In this document: in pieces, positions 8,182 to 18,400 of the stretch
Layout of the letters: every line of letters begins with the position of its first letter
Position numbering within the stretch: position 1 is the stretch's first letter
From: Paenibacillus bouchesdurhonensis
GTDB lineage: Bacteria > Bacillota > Bacilli > Paenibacillales > Paenibacillaceae
Reading direction: 5' to 3'
NCBI RefSeq assembly: GCF_900155685.1
Contig: NZ_LT732548.1
Coordinates: 2,895,887-2,959,886, forward strand
DNA: 64,000 nucleotides
The notes under the pieces: generated by a model
Seen by the model: the letters and a program-made list of their open reading frames with translations, nothing else
Told to the model about the DNA's origin: nothing
Databases searched by the model: none
Program-made: the position numbers and the translations under genes

Positions 8182-8436
8182 GTGGAAGAAGTAAAAACTA
8201 CGATTATAGATTTTATAGCGAGCAACTTTATCGTCAACCTGGAACAGCTAGAAGAAAATGATTCTTTGGTAGATAGAGGAATCGTAGATTCAACTGGCAT
8301 TATTAGTATCGTATCCTTCATTGAGGATACATATGAATTTCAAATTAAAGATCATGAAATTACGATTGAAAACTTTGGAAGCATTCATTCGATTGTGCAA
8401 TTTGTTCAAACACGTATTGAGAAAACATCAGCCTAG
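8182..8436 (+). CDS. Free-standing acyl carrier protein
   Basis: An 84-residue carrier protein. Ser37, in VDRGIVDSTG, is the 4'-phosphopantetheine site. It starts at GTG 8182, six bases after GGAGGAGA at 8168-8175. Free ACPs in trans-AT clusters often carry a beta-branching donor, a starter or an amino acid, but no HMG-CoA-synthase cassette lies in this window. It may instead hold glyceryl units made by the FkbH domain of PKS1 or an acyl group for the stand-alone acyltransferase at 1475. Confidence 0.85.
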   Translation: MEEVKTTIIDFIASNFIVNLEQLEENDSLVDRGIVDSTGIISIVSFIEDTYEFQIKDHEITIENFGSIHSIVQFVQTRIEKTSA

Positions 8437-8475
8437 GTACTGGATTCGAATCAATATAAAGCAGAGGGAGCTTTT

Positions 8476-11400
8476 ATGCCATTCACTCATTCTTCAAAAC
8501 CCGTTGTATTTTTGTTTTCCGGTCATGGAACTCAATATTATCAAATGGGTATTGACTTCTATACACGACATGCTGTTTTTAAGCAATGGATGGATACTCA
8601 GGATGAAATTATCCAACGAATAGGCGGTTACTCAGTATTGGAGCAACTGTTTAATCCAGCGAATAAAAAGAGTGATCATTTTGATGCAATCAGATATACG
8701 CATACCTCTTTGTTTATGGTGCAATATGCGTTGGCGCGACTATTAATGCAAGATGGTATTCAACCTGATTTAGTGGCTGGAACAAGTCTGGGAGAGTACG
8801 TGGCTCTTACTGTGGGGGGGGCAATCCCGCTTGAAGATATGCTTCAGATGCTAGTAGATCAATCGGATTGGCTATTATCATGTGAAGCGGATGGCGGAAT
8901 GATGACCGTGCTGGATGACTACGAAACGAGGATTCAGGATTCCATCATTGTTGGCAATGCTGAGTTGGCAGCAATTAACGATCCCAGGAATTTCGTTTTG
9001 GCAGGGGAGCAAGATGCTTTAAAGCGAATCGAAATTTCCTTGAAAGGCATCTGCCCTTGTTTTCGTCTTCCCGTAAAATACGCCTTTCATTCGTCATTTA
9101 TGGATCAGTTTCAAGAAATACATAAGTCATATTTCCATCAGATAAAACTGTCAGCAACGCGAATTCCTTATTACTCCTGTGTATACGGCAAACAGTTGAA
9201 GGAGTTATCTTCTGAATACTTATGGGAAGTAGTTCGCAAGCCGATTCAGTTTCTTGATACCCTTAGAGAGCTTGAATCGCGCGGGCCTCTATCTTATGTT
9301 GATTTAAGTCCGACAGGGACATTGAGTAATTTTGTGACCCACTCACTGGAGCGAGAATCGCTATCTGATGTGTTCCGGTTAATGAATCCTTATCAGGAGC
9401 GAGGAAAAGATTATTATGCGGACTTCCAAGCGAAAATACAAAAAACCAAAGCAGAAACAGGTAAGGTGGCGAAAAATATGAAAGCATTTGTATTTCCAGG
9501 ACAAGGTTCTCAAAGGCTGGGAATGGGAAAGGATTTGTTTGACGAATTTAAGGATGTTACTGCACAAGCAGATGCTATTCTTGGCTATTCCATACGAGAC
9601 CTTTGTTTAAATCAGGCCGACTTGTTGGATAAAACAGAATACACTCAACCAGCCATCTACGTGGTGAATGCCCTACATTACATGAGAATGATGAGAGAGC
9701 AGGATCCGCCTGCTATGCTGGCCGGACACAGTCTAGGAGAATACAATGCACTACAGGCTAGTGGGGTCATTAGCTTTGAAGACGGGTTAAGGCTAGTGAT
9801 CAAACGTAGTCAGCTAATGGCGCAGACAAGTGGTGGAGGTATGGCCGCCGTTATCGGCCATACCTATCCTGAACTTCAACATATAATTGGAGAGCATGGT
9901 TTTTCACTGGATATAGCCAATCATAATACACCTACCCAAATTGTAGTTGCCGGGCTGCAGGATCAACTGGAACAGCTTGGTAACATAATATTGGGCAGCG
10001 GAAAAGGGAGATATGTCCCCCTTCGGGTAAGCGGTCCTTTTCATTCTAAGTATATGAGCGGGGCGAGCCGGGCTTTCATGCCTTATCTGGAGAAGGCGAC
10101 TTGGCGGATACCCGAAATTCCGGTCATAGCGAACGTTACAGCCCAACCTTACGGTTACCATAATATTCATACTTTGTTAGCCGAACAAATTGATCATTCG
10201 ATCCGATGGACGGAAAGTATCCAATATATGCTGCGAGAAGGAATAACCTCGTTTATCGAGGTTGGCGACAGTATCATATTGTCAAGAATGATTCAGGAGA
10301 TCAAGCAAGATGAAGTGAATCGGGCTCCGTCAGGGCAGCATGCGCAAGCGAGGGAAGAAGTCGCTGCATCGGCACCGACAAAAGAAGCGCCTAACGTTAA
10401 TCCGCCTGTCGCAAAAAAAGGGGCAACCCAGCTATTAAACTTTTTTGACAGCAGCGAATTTTTGGACGATTATGGGGTCAAGTATCCATACGTTTGTGGA
10501 GGCATGCGCCACGGGGTCTCCTCGGTTTCTCTCGTTTTGCGTGCAGCCAAAGCTGGAATGATGGCTTATTTTGGGACGTCTGGATTATCGATAGATCGAA
10601 TAAGTCAAGCGATAGACGCTCTTAAGCAAGGTACAAGCAGTGGATATGGCATGAACCTTACCCCCAATTATGTGGGTCAGAGCCTGAATGCTAGTCTGAT
10701 TGATTTATTTTTGCAAAAAGGGGTTTGTCATTTGGAGCTTTCTGGGTTTATTACGATGGATCCAGCCGTCATTAAGTATCGACTGAAGGGCTTGAAGCTA
10801 GGGGCTAACGGCTCAGTCATATCAGAACATAAAATCATGGCTAAGCTGTCTCGCCCGGAAATTGCCGCGATGTACTTAAGTCCAGCTCCGCAGGCAATCG
10901 TAGATCAATTGCTGGCAAGCGGAGAAATTACCGAGGAACAAGCCTTCCTGTCAAGGAAAATTGCTATAGCTGACGATATATGCATTCATGCGGATTCCGC
11001 GGGCATGACAGATCGGGGAAGCTCATTTGTCATTTTTCCTTCGATCATGCGGATGGCAGAGCAGTATCAGTCCATGCACGGCTATGCAAAGCAAGTCAGA
11101 CTGGGAATCGGAGGAGGCATTGGCTGTCCAGATGCCGCAGCAGCAGCATTTCTGCTGGGAGCTAAATTTATTGTAACGGGATCCATCAATCAATGCACTG
11201 TTGAAGCAGGGACAAGCGATATCAGCAAGCAACTGCTCGCTTCCATTGGTGTGCAAGATACAGAGATCGCTCCGTCTGGGGAGATGTTCGAGCTTGGTGC
11301 TAAGGTGCAGGTTTTAAAGAAAGGTGTCTTTTTTCCAGCCCGGGCCAACCGACTGTATGAAGCTTATAAATTTTATCCATCATTAGATGATATAGATCCC

Positions 11401-11769
11401 GTTTGGAAAGGGCAGATTCAAAAGCAATATTTGGGACGGAGCTTTGAGGAGATCTATGAAACAATCGCTTCCGAAATGCCTGCTGAGGCAGAACAGGCGC
11501 AGAAGAATCCTAAATATAAAATGGCACTCATTTTCCGTCAATATTTCCGTCTTTCTACACAGGCTGCTCTGGAAGGTAACCCGACACAAAAGGTAAATTA
11601 CCAAATACCCTGCGGCCCTTCGATGGGAGCCTTTAACCAATGGATAAACGGCACTCCACTTGAAGATTGGAGACTGCGGCACGTCGATGAAATCGGATTG
11701 AAAATAGTAGAGGAAGCCAAGTGGATGATGAATAAGCGGTTAGAAATGTTCTCGTTAAGTTCCAAATAG
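8476..11769 (+). CDS. Trans-acting acyl hydrolase-acyltransferase-enoylreductase fusion
   Basis: A 1097-residue protein with three domains. Residues 1-300 form an AT-fold domain with nucleophile Ser104 (GTSLGEY) and His in AFHSSF; Gln129 (in LVDQSDWL) replaces the arginine that binds malonate, the signature of PedC-type acyl hydrolases that clear stalled chains. Residues 335-625 form a true malonyl-type AT (GQGSQ, Ser419 in GHSLGEY, Arg444 in IKRSQLM, GPFHSKYM). Residues 645-1090 form an FMN enoylreductase of the PfaD/PedB type (VCGGMRHGVSS, GIGGGIGCPDA, GSINQCTVEAGTS). It loads malonyl on the AT-less modules of PKS1, PKS3 and PKS4 and also on PKS2, whose own AT is dead, and can reduce enoyl chains where no cis ER exists. 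It acts as a cytosolic partner of the megasynthase. Confidence 0.95.
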   Translation: MPFTHSSKPVVFLFSGHGTQYYQMGIDFYTRHAVFKQWMDTQDEIIQRIGGYSVLEQLFNPANKKSDHFDAIRYTHTSLFMVQYALARLLMQDGIQPDLVAGTSLGEYVALTVGGAIPLEDMLQMLVDQSDWLLSCEADGGMMTVLDDYETRIQDSIIVGNAELAAINDPRNFVLAGEQDALKRIEISLKGICPCFRLPVKYAFHSSFMDQFQEIHKSYFHQIKLSATRIPYYSCVYGKQLKELSSEYLWEVVRKPIQFLDTLRELESRGPLSYVDLSPTGTLSNFVTHSLERESLSDVFRLMNPYQERGKDYYADFQAKIQKTKAETGKVAKNMKAFVFPGQGSQRLGMGKDLFDEFKDVTAQADAILGYSIRDLCLNQADLLDKTEYTQPAIYVVNALHYMRMMREQDPPAMLAGHSLGEYNALQASGVISFEDGLRLVIKRSQLMAQTSGGGMAAVIGHTYPELQHIIGEHGFSLDIANHNTPTQIVVAGLQDQLEQLGNIILGSGKGRYVPLRVSGPFHSKYMSGASRAFMPYLEKATWRIPEIPVIANVTAQPYGYHNIHTLLAEQIDHSIRWTESIQYMLREGITSFIEVGDSIILSRMIQEIKQDEVNRAPSGQHAQAREEVAASAPTKEAPNVNPPVAKKGATQLLNFFDSSEFLDDYGVKYPYVCGGMRHGVSSVSLVLRAAKAGMMAYFGTSGLSIDRISQAIDALKQGTSSGYGMNLTPNYVGQSLNASLIDLFLQKGVCHLELSGFITMDPAVIKYRLKGLKLGANGSVISEHKIMAKLSRPEIAAMYLSPAPQAIVDQLLASGEITEEQAFLSRKIAIADDICIHADSAGMTDRGSSFVIFPSIMRMAEQYQSMHGYAKQVRLGIGGGIGCPDAAAAAFLLGAKFIVTGSINQCTVEAGTSDISKQLLASIGVQDTEIAPSGEMFELGAKVQVLKKGVFFPARANRLYEAYKFYPSLDDIDPVWKGQIQKQYLGRSFEEIYETIASEMPAEAEQAQKNPKYKMALIFRQYFRLSTQAALEGNPTQKVNYQIPCGPSMGAFNQWINGTPLEDWRLRHVDEIGLKIVEEAKWMMNKRLEMFSLSSK

Positions 11770-11814
11770 CCGTACTCGCTACTAAGTTAAATCACTGATA
11801 TAGGGAGATTATAG

Positions 11815-14800
11815 ATGATTAAGACTGGTGATGTTTTAGGATTAAAAGAGATTAAGATCTCCTTTACGAAAAAGGAGTTATCCTTGTTTGCCCATCTTAG
11901 CGGCGATTTCAATCCCATGCATATGGATGCGTTATTTGCCCGAAAGTCGCCCTATGGACAGCAGATTGTATTTGGAGCGTTGAGCACGATTGCTTGTCTT
12001 CAACTCATTGAGGATGACAGATTTCTACAACCGAGTGAAATAGAAGTGTTTTTTGAAAAACCGGTTTTTATGAACAAGGTCTATAGTGCAGTATTAGAAG
12101 AGAAAAGCGAGGATACGGCCGTGATTGGTTTGTATGATGGCCACACAACCTGTCTTCGTCTTTCGTTGCGAGCGTCAGTACCCACAAAGGCTTTGGACGA
12201 ATGGGTATGTCCGATGCCGGAGGATAACTCCGAAATGTTAATGCAACCGATGGACATTGACGATGAAGCGTTAATTTCTGCATACAAAAATGTATGCGCT
12301 TACAAGGTTGATCCGATACAGCTTAAGAAATTTGCGGAGGATGTCGGCTGGAGAAACGTGGCACAAGGAATCGGCCTAGTAAAGGTACTTTCTTTATGCA
12401 GTTATATCATCGGGATGGAGTTTCCCGGAAAACGAGCTTTGTTTTCCAAATTGCATTTGGAACTATCGAACTGTCTGAGAGACATCTCAGATCAGTTGGT
12501 TTACTCCATCTCAAAGCAGCATTATGACGAATACTACCGGATGTTGGACTTAGCTGTAGAGGTTGGATCTTCCGGGGTGCCGATGGCCCGGGGAACCTTG
12601 AAGGCGTTTGTTCACAAAAAGCTTCCAAGTACCGATCCTCTACATTCGGCTGACACCACTGTTCGACCATTAAATGGGAAAACAGCATTAGTCATTGGAG
12701 GGAGCCGCGGTCTTGGGGCTGCAATCGTAAGGGAATTGGTCATTCAAGGCTACCAGGTGGTGACAAACTATTATAAGAGCACTGAGGAAGCTAAAACATT
12801 GCAAGCAGAGCTTAATCGCTTGGCCCCCTCGGCTGTTCATATCATAGAAGGTAATGCTGCGGACGAGGATACTTGTGAGCGAATGGCGCAGTATATCACA
12901 GCTGAGTTTGGCCGGCTTGACTTGCTCGTCTTAAATGCCTTCCATCCGCCGCTTACTCACCTATCACCCGAGGATTATGTGCAGGAAAACTTGAAGCTTT
13001 TCGAGCGTCCATTCGAGGCTTGCAAGGACTTGCTTGCGACTTATCGCGGCTGCATTGTTGGAATTTCATCTATTTATGTAAAGGAGGGGCCAAAGGAGCT
13101 TGCAAATTACATCGAAGCTAAGAAGCTTGCTGAAGCGTATTTGATTCAAAAGTCGGAGGAGTATTCACCAATCACCATTCTCCTTGCGCGTCCGCCGCAG
13201 CTGCTGACAGATATGAACAATACGCCAACAGGATGGATACATGCACAGCCGCCAGATAAAATTTCCAAAGTGATAGTAGACGCAGTAAGTGAGTCAGTCA
13301 TCGGACTGACAGAAGAGAAGGGAGTACAGTGGATCGAACACTTTGATGTCGTTTCCAAGAAGATGAATATCATATCATCGTTTACTGCCGATCCAATTAA
13401 AACCGGGTTGTCGTATTGGTTGAAGCTATGGAATTGGCCTTATGAGATCCGCTTTTCCTCCTATAACCAAATGATCCAAGACTTATTTCACTTAGGAGGC
13501 GTTTTATACCACAAGGATACGGAAATGAACGTTTTGCTGATCCGACTTGAGGATTGGTATCGTTATAGGGCCCAAGAGGATGCTGAAGGTAATTACATAG
13601 GCATGCCGTCTTATTCAGAAGAAATACTTGCATATTATGAGCAGTACTTGAATGAATTCATCGCAGCACTTCAGTTTTATCATGAGCACTATCAAGGAAG
13701 GACACTTCTGGTGTTCTGTCCTAACCGGTTGCAGCTGCAAGATGATTATCATTGGAGTCAATTGTTATCGGACATGAAGCAAAGGATCTACGAGGCGGCA
13801 GGGATGCTTGCCGGGATCGAGATGGTTGACGCCGAAGCTTACCATGATTTATACGGAGTCTCTAGCATAGAAGATATGACAGGGGATATCCTTGGGCATA
13901 TTCCGTATACTCAGGAGTATTTCTCCTATTTAAGCACCCTGATAGCACGAAGATTCTTTTCAATCCATCGAAGGACATACAAAGTCATCGTTTTAGATTG
14001 TGATAATACGCTTTGGGAAGGAATTGTCGGAGAAGTCGGTTATGACGGTATCAATATTAACGATGTCTATGCCTCATGGCAAAGCAAGCTAATTGAGCTC
14101 TCGGAAAAAGGTTACCTGCTTTGCTTGTGCAGTAAAAACAACCCTCAGGATGTACTAGATGTATTCTCTAAAAATCCATCTATGAAACTAACAATGGATT
14201 ATATCGTCGACTACCGAATAAGCTGGGGCCCCAAATCTGTTCATTTATATGAGTTGGCAGAGTCTCTTAATGTTGGAATTGATAGTGTAATTTTTATTGA
14301 TGACAGTCCGTTGGAAATCGCCGAAGTTCGAAAGCATTGTCCGGAGGTGCTTGCTTTGCAGTGGCCGTCCGACAAGTTACAGGCGAAGTGGTTTGTTCAA
14401 CATATGTGGGCCTTGGATCATGAAAAGCCGATCACCATCGAGGATGCTAGCCGGACTCAGCTATATAAAGCAGACCAAGAACGTATAAAGATGAAGCAGA
14501 CCAGCTCCAGCTATTTGGAGTTCATTCGAAATTTGAACGTGTCGGTGAAGTTTGAGCCGGTGAACGAAGCTGCTTTGCAGCGCGCATCCCAAATGACGCT
14601 GAGAACGAACCAATTCAATACAACGGGAAAGAGAAGAACGGAAAAGGAATTGAAAGAGCTCCTTGAAGAGAAGGGAGTTCAGGTGTGGAAAGCGGAGGTG
14701 GAGGATCGCTTCGGTTCATACGGTTTTGCCGGTTTGATCGTCTCTAGGACAAGAGATTCGGATATTTACGTAGACTCTTTCTTGCTTAGTTGTCGGGTTT

Positions 14801-15460
14801 TGGGCCGAGGTGTTGAATTCGAGTTGCTTCGAAAATTGGCTAGAGAGGCACAAACAACGGGATTAACGAGTTTAGTTGTTGCGCTTTATCCTAACAACAG
14901 AAACCATGCAGCGCATCAGTTTCTCGAGGGACTTTCTGAATTTGACGCAAGTATTAAGCAACAGGCACTGCCGGAGGGGGGCATCGAATGGGTTATTCCA
15001 GTAGAATGGCTTGTATGTTTTGATCAAACAACCGTCAAACAAGCTATCTCGGAACCAGCCAAAAAATATAAGACTGACAATCGTGAGCAGCCGAAGAATT
15101 TTACCAGTTTGAGAGTACTGGAAGAAAGGCTCGAATATATTGCAACCAATCTCACGAGCCAATTGAAGATATACGGCGAACTCGGCAACCATTCCCTGTC
15201 TGGAAATCAGAGTGGGCTAGTTCAGGATAGGCAAGCTGAAGAAATCCGTGCCAAGGATGCGATCAAAAGCGTGTTTCAGAAACATACTCGGCTTACAGAG
15301 ATTGATTTCAGTAAACCAATTGAAGAGTTCCAGTTGGAATCCATGAAGAAAGTTGAGATCAGCTCGGACTTGATTCGAATATTTCCACAGCTCGCTCCAA
15401 CATTTTTATTTGAATTCGAAAATCTGAAAAGCGTTGTGCAGTATCTGGAAGCAGATGCTT
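11815..15460 (+). other. Loading region: hotdog DH-SDR-FkbH-ACP
   Basis: FkbH domains dephosphorylate 1,3-bisphosphoglycerate and place glyceryl on an ACP. Here DCDNTLWEG carries Asp728 and Asp730 of the HAD site, and a C-terminal GNAT-like part ends near 1070. The preceding hotdog domain (FAHLSGDFNPMHMD) and SDR domain (GGSRGLG at 295-301, Ser419, Tyr432, Lys436) could dehydrate glyceryl to an enol/pyruvyl group and reduce it to lactyl, as proposed for bryostatin-type loading. The ACP serine lies in FQLESMKK. Confidence 0.75.
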
Positions 15461-18400
15461 CGATCACGGCACCGTCCAAGGCCGTCCATCTGGAGGCTAC
15501 TAACGAAGCACATGACGCAAATGATATTGCAATAGTTGGTGTGAATGCCAGACTGCCGCAAGCAGACAGCGTTCAGAGGTTTTGGGAACATCTTGTGAAT
15601 GGCAACAGCTGCATCACAGAAATTCCTGCAAACCGTTGGGAACTATCGGGCTTCTATAGCCCTGATTCCGGAGAAATCGGTAAATCACATTGCAAGTGGG
15701 GCGGATTTTTACAGGATATTGAATCATTTGATCATCAATTTTTTAATATATCCGCTAAGGAAGCCGAAGCGATGGATCCCCAACAAAGACTCTTTCTAGA
15801 GGTTGTATGGGGATTGTTTGAAGATGCGGGATACAAGCCAGAGGATATTGATCCCAAGACCGGGGTCTTTGTCGGGGTTATTTCTACTGACTTTGGCCAG
15901 TATTTGAATCAACAAGCCGCACATGGCCTGACCCCGTATCGATGGGGCGACGCTTATCAGATCGCTAATCGCATTTCTTATTTCTTTAATTTCAAAGGGC
16001 CTAGCCTATCGATTGACACAGCCTGCTCGTCCTCGGGCACGGCATTGCATTTGGCATGTCAAAGCATCTTGAATAAGGAATGCCGTACTGCCGTTGTGGG
16101 CGGAGTGAATTTAATCTTGGATCCTTCCAGATATATTCAGTATACGCAAATGGGACTCCTGACTTCCGAGGATAAGTGTCGACCTTTCGCAGCCGAGGCC
16201 AAAGGCACGATCATGGGCGAGGGCGTTGGGGCTATATTACTCAAACCGTTAAGAGAAGCCTTGCAAAACGGAGACCAGGTTTATGGAATTATCAAGGGCA
16301 GCGCAATAAACAGCGGAGGCAAGACAAATGGCTTTACTGTTCCCAATCCGAAGGCACATGCTGAATTGATTCGGGAAGCAATTCGAAGGGCCGGTATAGA
16401 AAGTAAAACCGTAAGTTATATAGAAGCACACGGAACGGGAACGATTGTCGGTGATCCGATCGAAATTAGCGGATTGTCGGAGGGTTACTCATGGAGTGCT
16501 AATGCCCCTGGAGAAACATGCTCAGTTGGCTCAGTAAAGGCGAACATTGGTCATTTGGAGTCGGCGGCTGCAATTGCAGGCATTATTAAAATTGTTTTAC
16601 AAATGAAGTATCAAAAGCGAGTGCCTTCCCTTCATGCGCTTCCAATGAATCCAGTTCTTAATCAGGCCGGATCTGGCTTTGCGGTTCAACATGCACTTGA
16701 GGATTGGAATTCTGTTAGAGAAGAGTCGGTGAAGGCGACACAAGCGCCTAGAAGGGCTGCCATAAGCTCTTTTGGAGCGGGTGGAAGCAACTTCCACGCT
16801 ATTCTGGAGGAGTCACCTAGGCAGCGGCATGCCGTGGGTAAGTCGAATGACTATAACCTGATTGTTTTCTCAGCCCGGAAAGAGAAGACGCTGCGTGAAA
16901 TGACCTCAAATCTAAAAAAACACATTCAGTTTGAGCTGTCGCAGCAAACGGTTATAGACCGAGATGCGTATTTCGAAAGCTTGGCTTTTACGTTGCAGAC
17001 TGGACGTTGTTGCTTTAATCATCGTTTGGCGATCGTATCCAATTCCTTGGACGACCTGTTGGAGAAGCTTACACATTACAATAATTCAGGAGCCTTGAGC
17101 GACGACATTCAATATGGGGAATGCTATAACGAGCATATAGAAGAATGGCAAGGAGAACTTTTTGAAAGGGAGTACTTCAAGAACTTATTTACTAGAGGTG
17201 AGGTCAAGAAGCTCTCTTTTCTATGGCTGAAGGGAGTTTCAATTAACTGGAACGATTTTTATAGTAGGCCCAAACCTTTTAAAGTCGCTTTACCGACTTA
17301 TCCTTTCGATAAACGGGTTTTTCCGTTGAGAAAATTCACTGGGCAGAGAAGCATTGCAAAGTTATATGAAACGATAGAAGCCCCCTCACTGCAAAACGAT
17401 CATTATCAGCTCACAACGGAAATCGAGAGATTTCCTTTTCTGATTGATCATCAAGTGAACAGAACGATCATCGTACCCGGGGCTTTCTCTTTATCTTTAA
17501 TGATGACAGCTCTTGTAAAAGAACATCGGTTGACCAGCCTGCATTTTAGCGATGTTACATTTAGGAAAGCTTTCCTGTTGCAGATGGACAGCCGATGCTT
17601 GACCCAAATTGTTTTTCACAAGCAAGAAAGTCCCAGCAAAATTGAAGTATACGTCAAAACGGAGAACGAAGATCCTGCTTGGACATTGCTGACTAAGGCG
17701 CAAGTGGATACAGATGTTGACAAGATCGTACGCTCTGTCGATCCACTGCTCATTCAATCCCGAGCGGACAGCCGGATGTCGAGGGAAGCCTTTTATCATA
17801 AAGGTTCTTCTCTAGGCTTTTCATGGGGTGAGCAGTTCCAATGGATTACTGAGGTTTGGATCGCGGAAAAGGAGGTGCTGGCCAAGCTGTCATACCGAAG
17901 CTCTGCTGAGGCAGCGTTCGTATTCCCTCCATCTCTTCTGGACGCCTGCCTGCAACCGTATATTTTTGCTTTGGAAAATCATTGTCAGGCGATGGGGATT
18001 ACCGACACCTTTATCCCGTTTAGCATTGAAGAGTTAAACATGCATATGCCGATCCCGGAAGAGCTTTACTCTTATATTACGTTCCAACAAATCGGTGAAG
18101 GGCAATGCGATTATTTTATGATAAATGTCATGCTGTTGGATCCAAAAGGTGTCATTATAGGCGAAGTATTGGGGCTGCGTCTTAAGAGGGTTCATCAGGG
18201 CCTTTTTCAACAGTCTGGTCAGTCTAATAATGTTGAGCACTTGTATCGGCCCGACTGGGAGCTGATCCGTTTTGAGGAGTGGGAACCTCCCATGGAAACT
18301 CCCATCTCAAATCGAAGCTTAGCGGTTGAAATGTCATTTGGTAGCAGCGCATCACTTGCAAAACAAGCAGTACAGCGAGTACTTGCGGAGCAATACGGGG

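Noticed and set aside
8182..8436. Beta-branching (HCS) cassette built around the free ACP
   Set aside because: No HMG-CoA synthase, decarboxylating KS or enoyl-CoA hydratase genes are present in the window, so the ACP alone does not support it.
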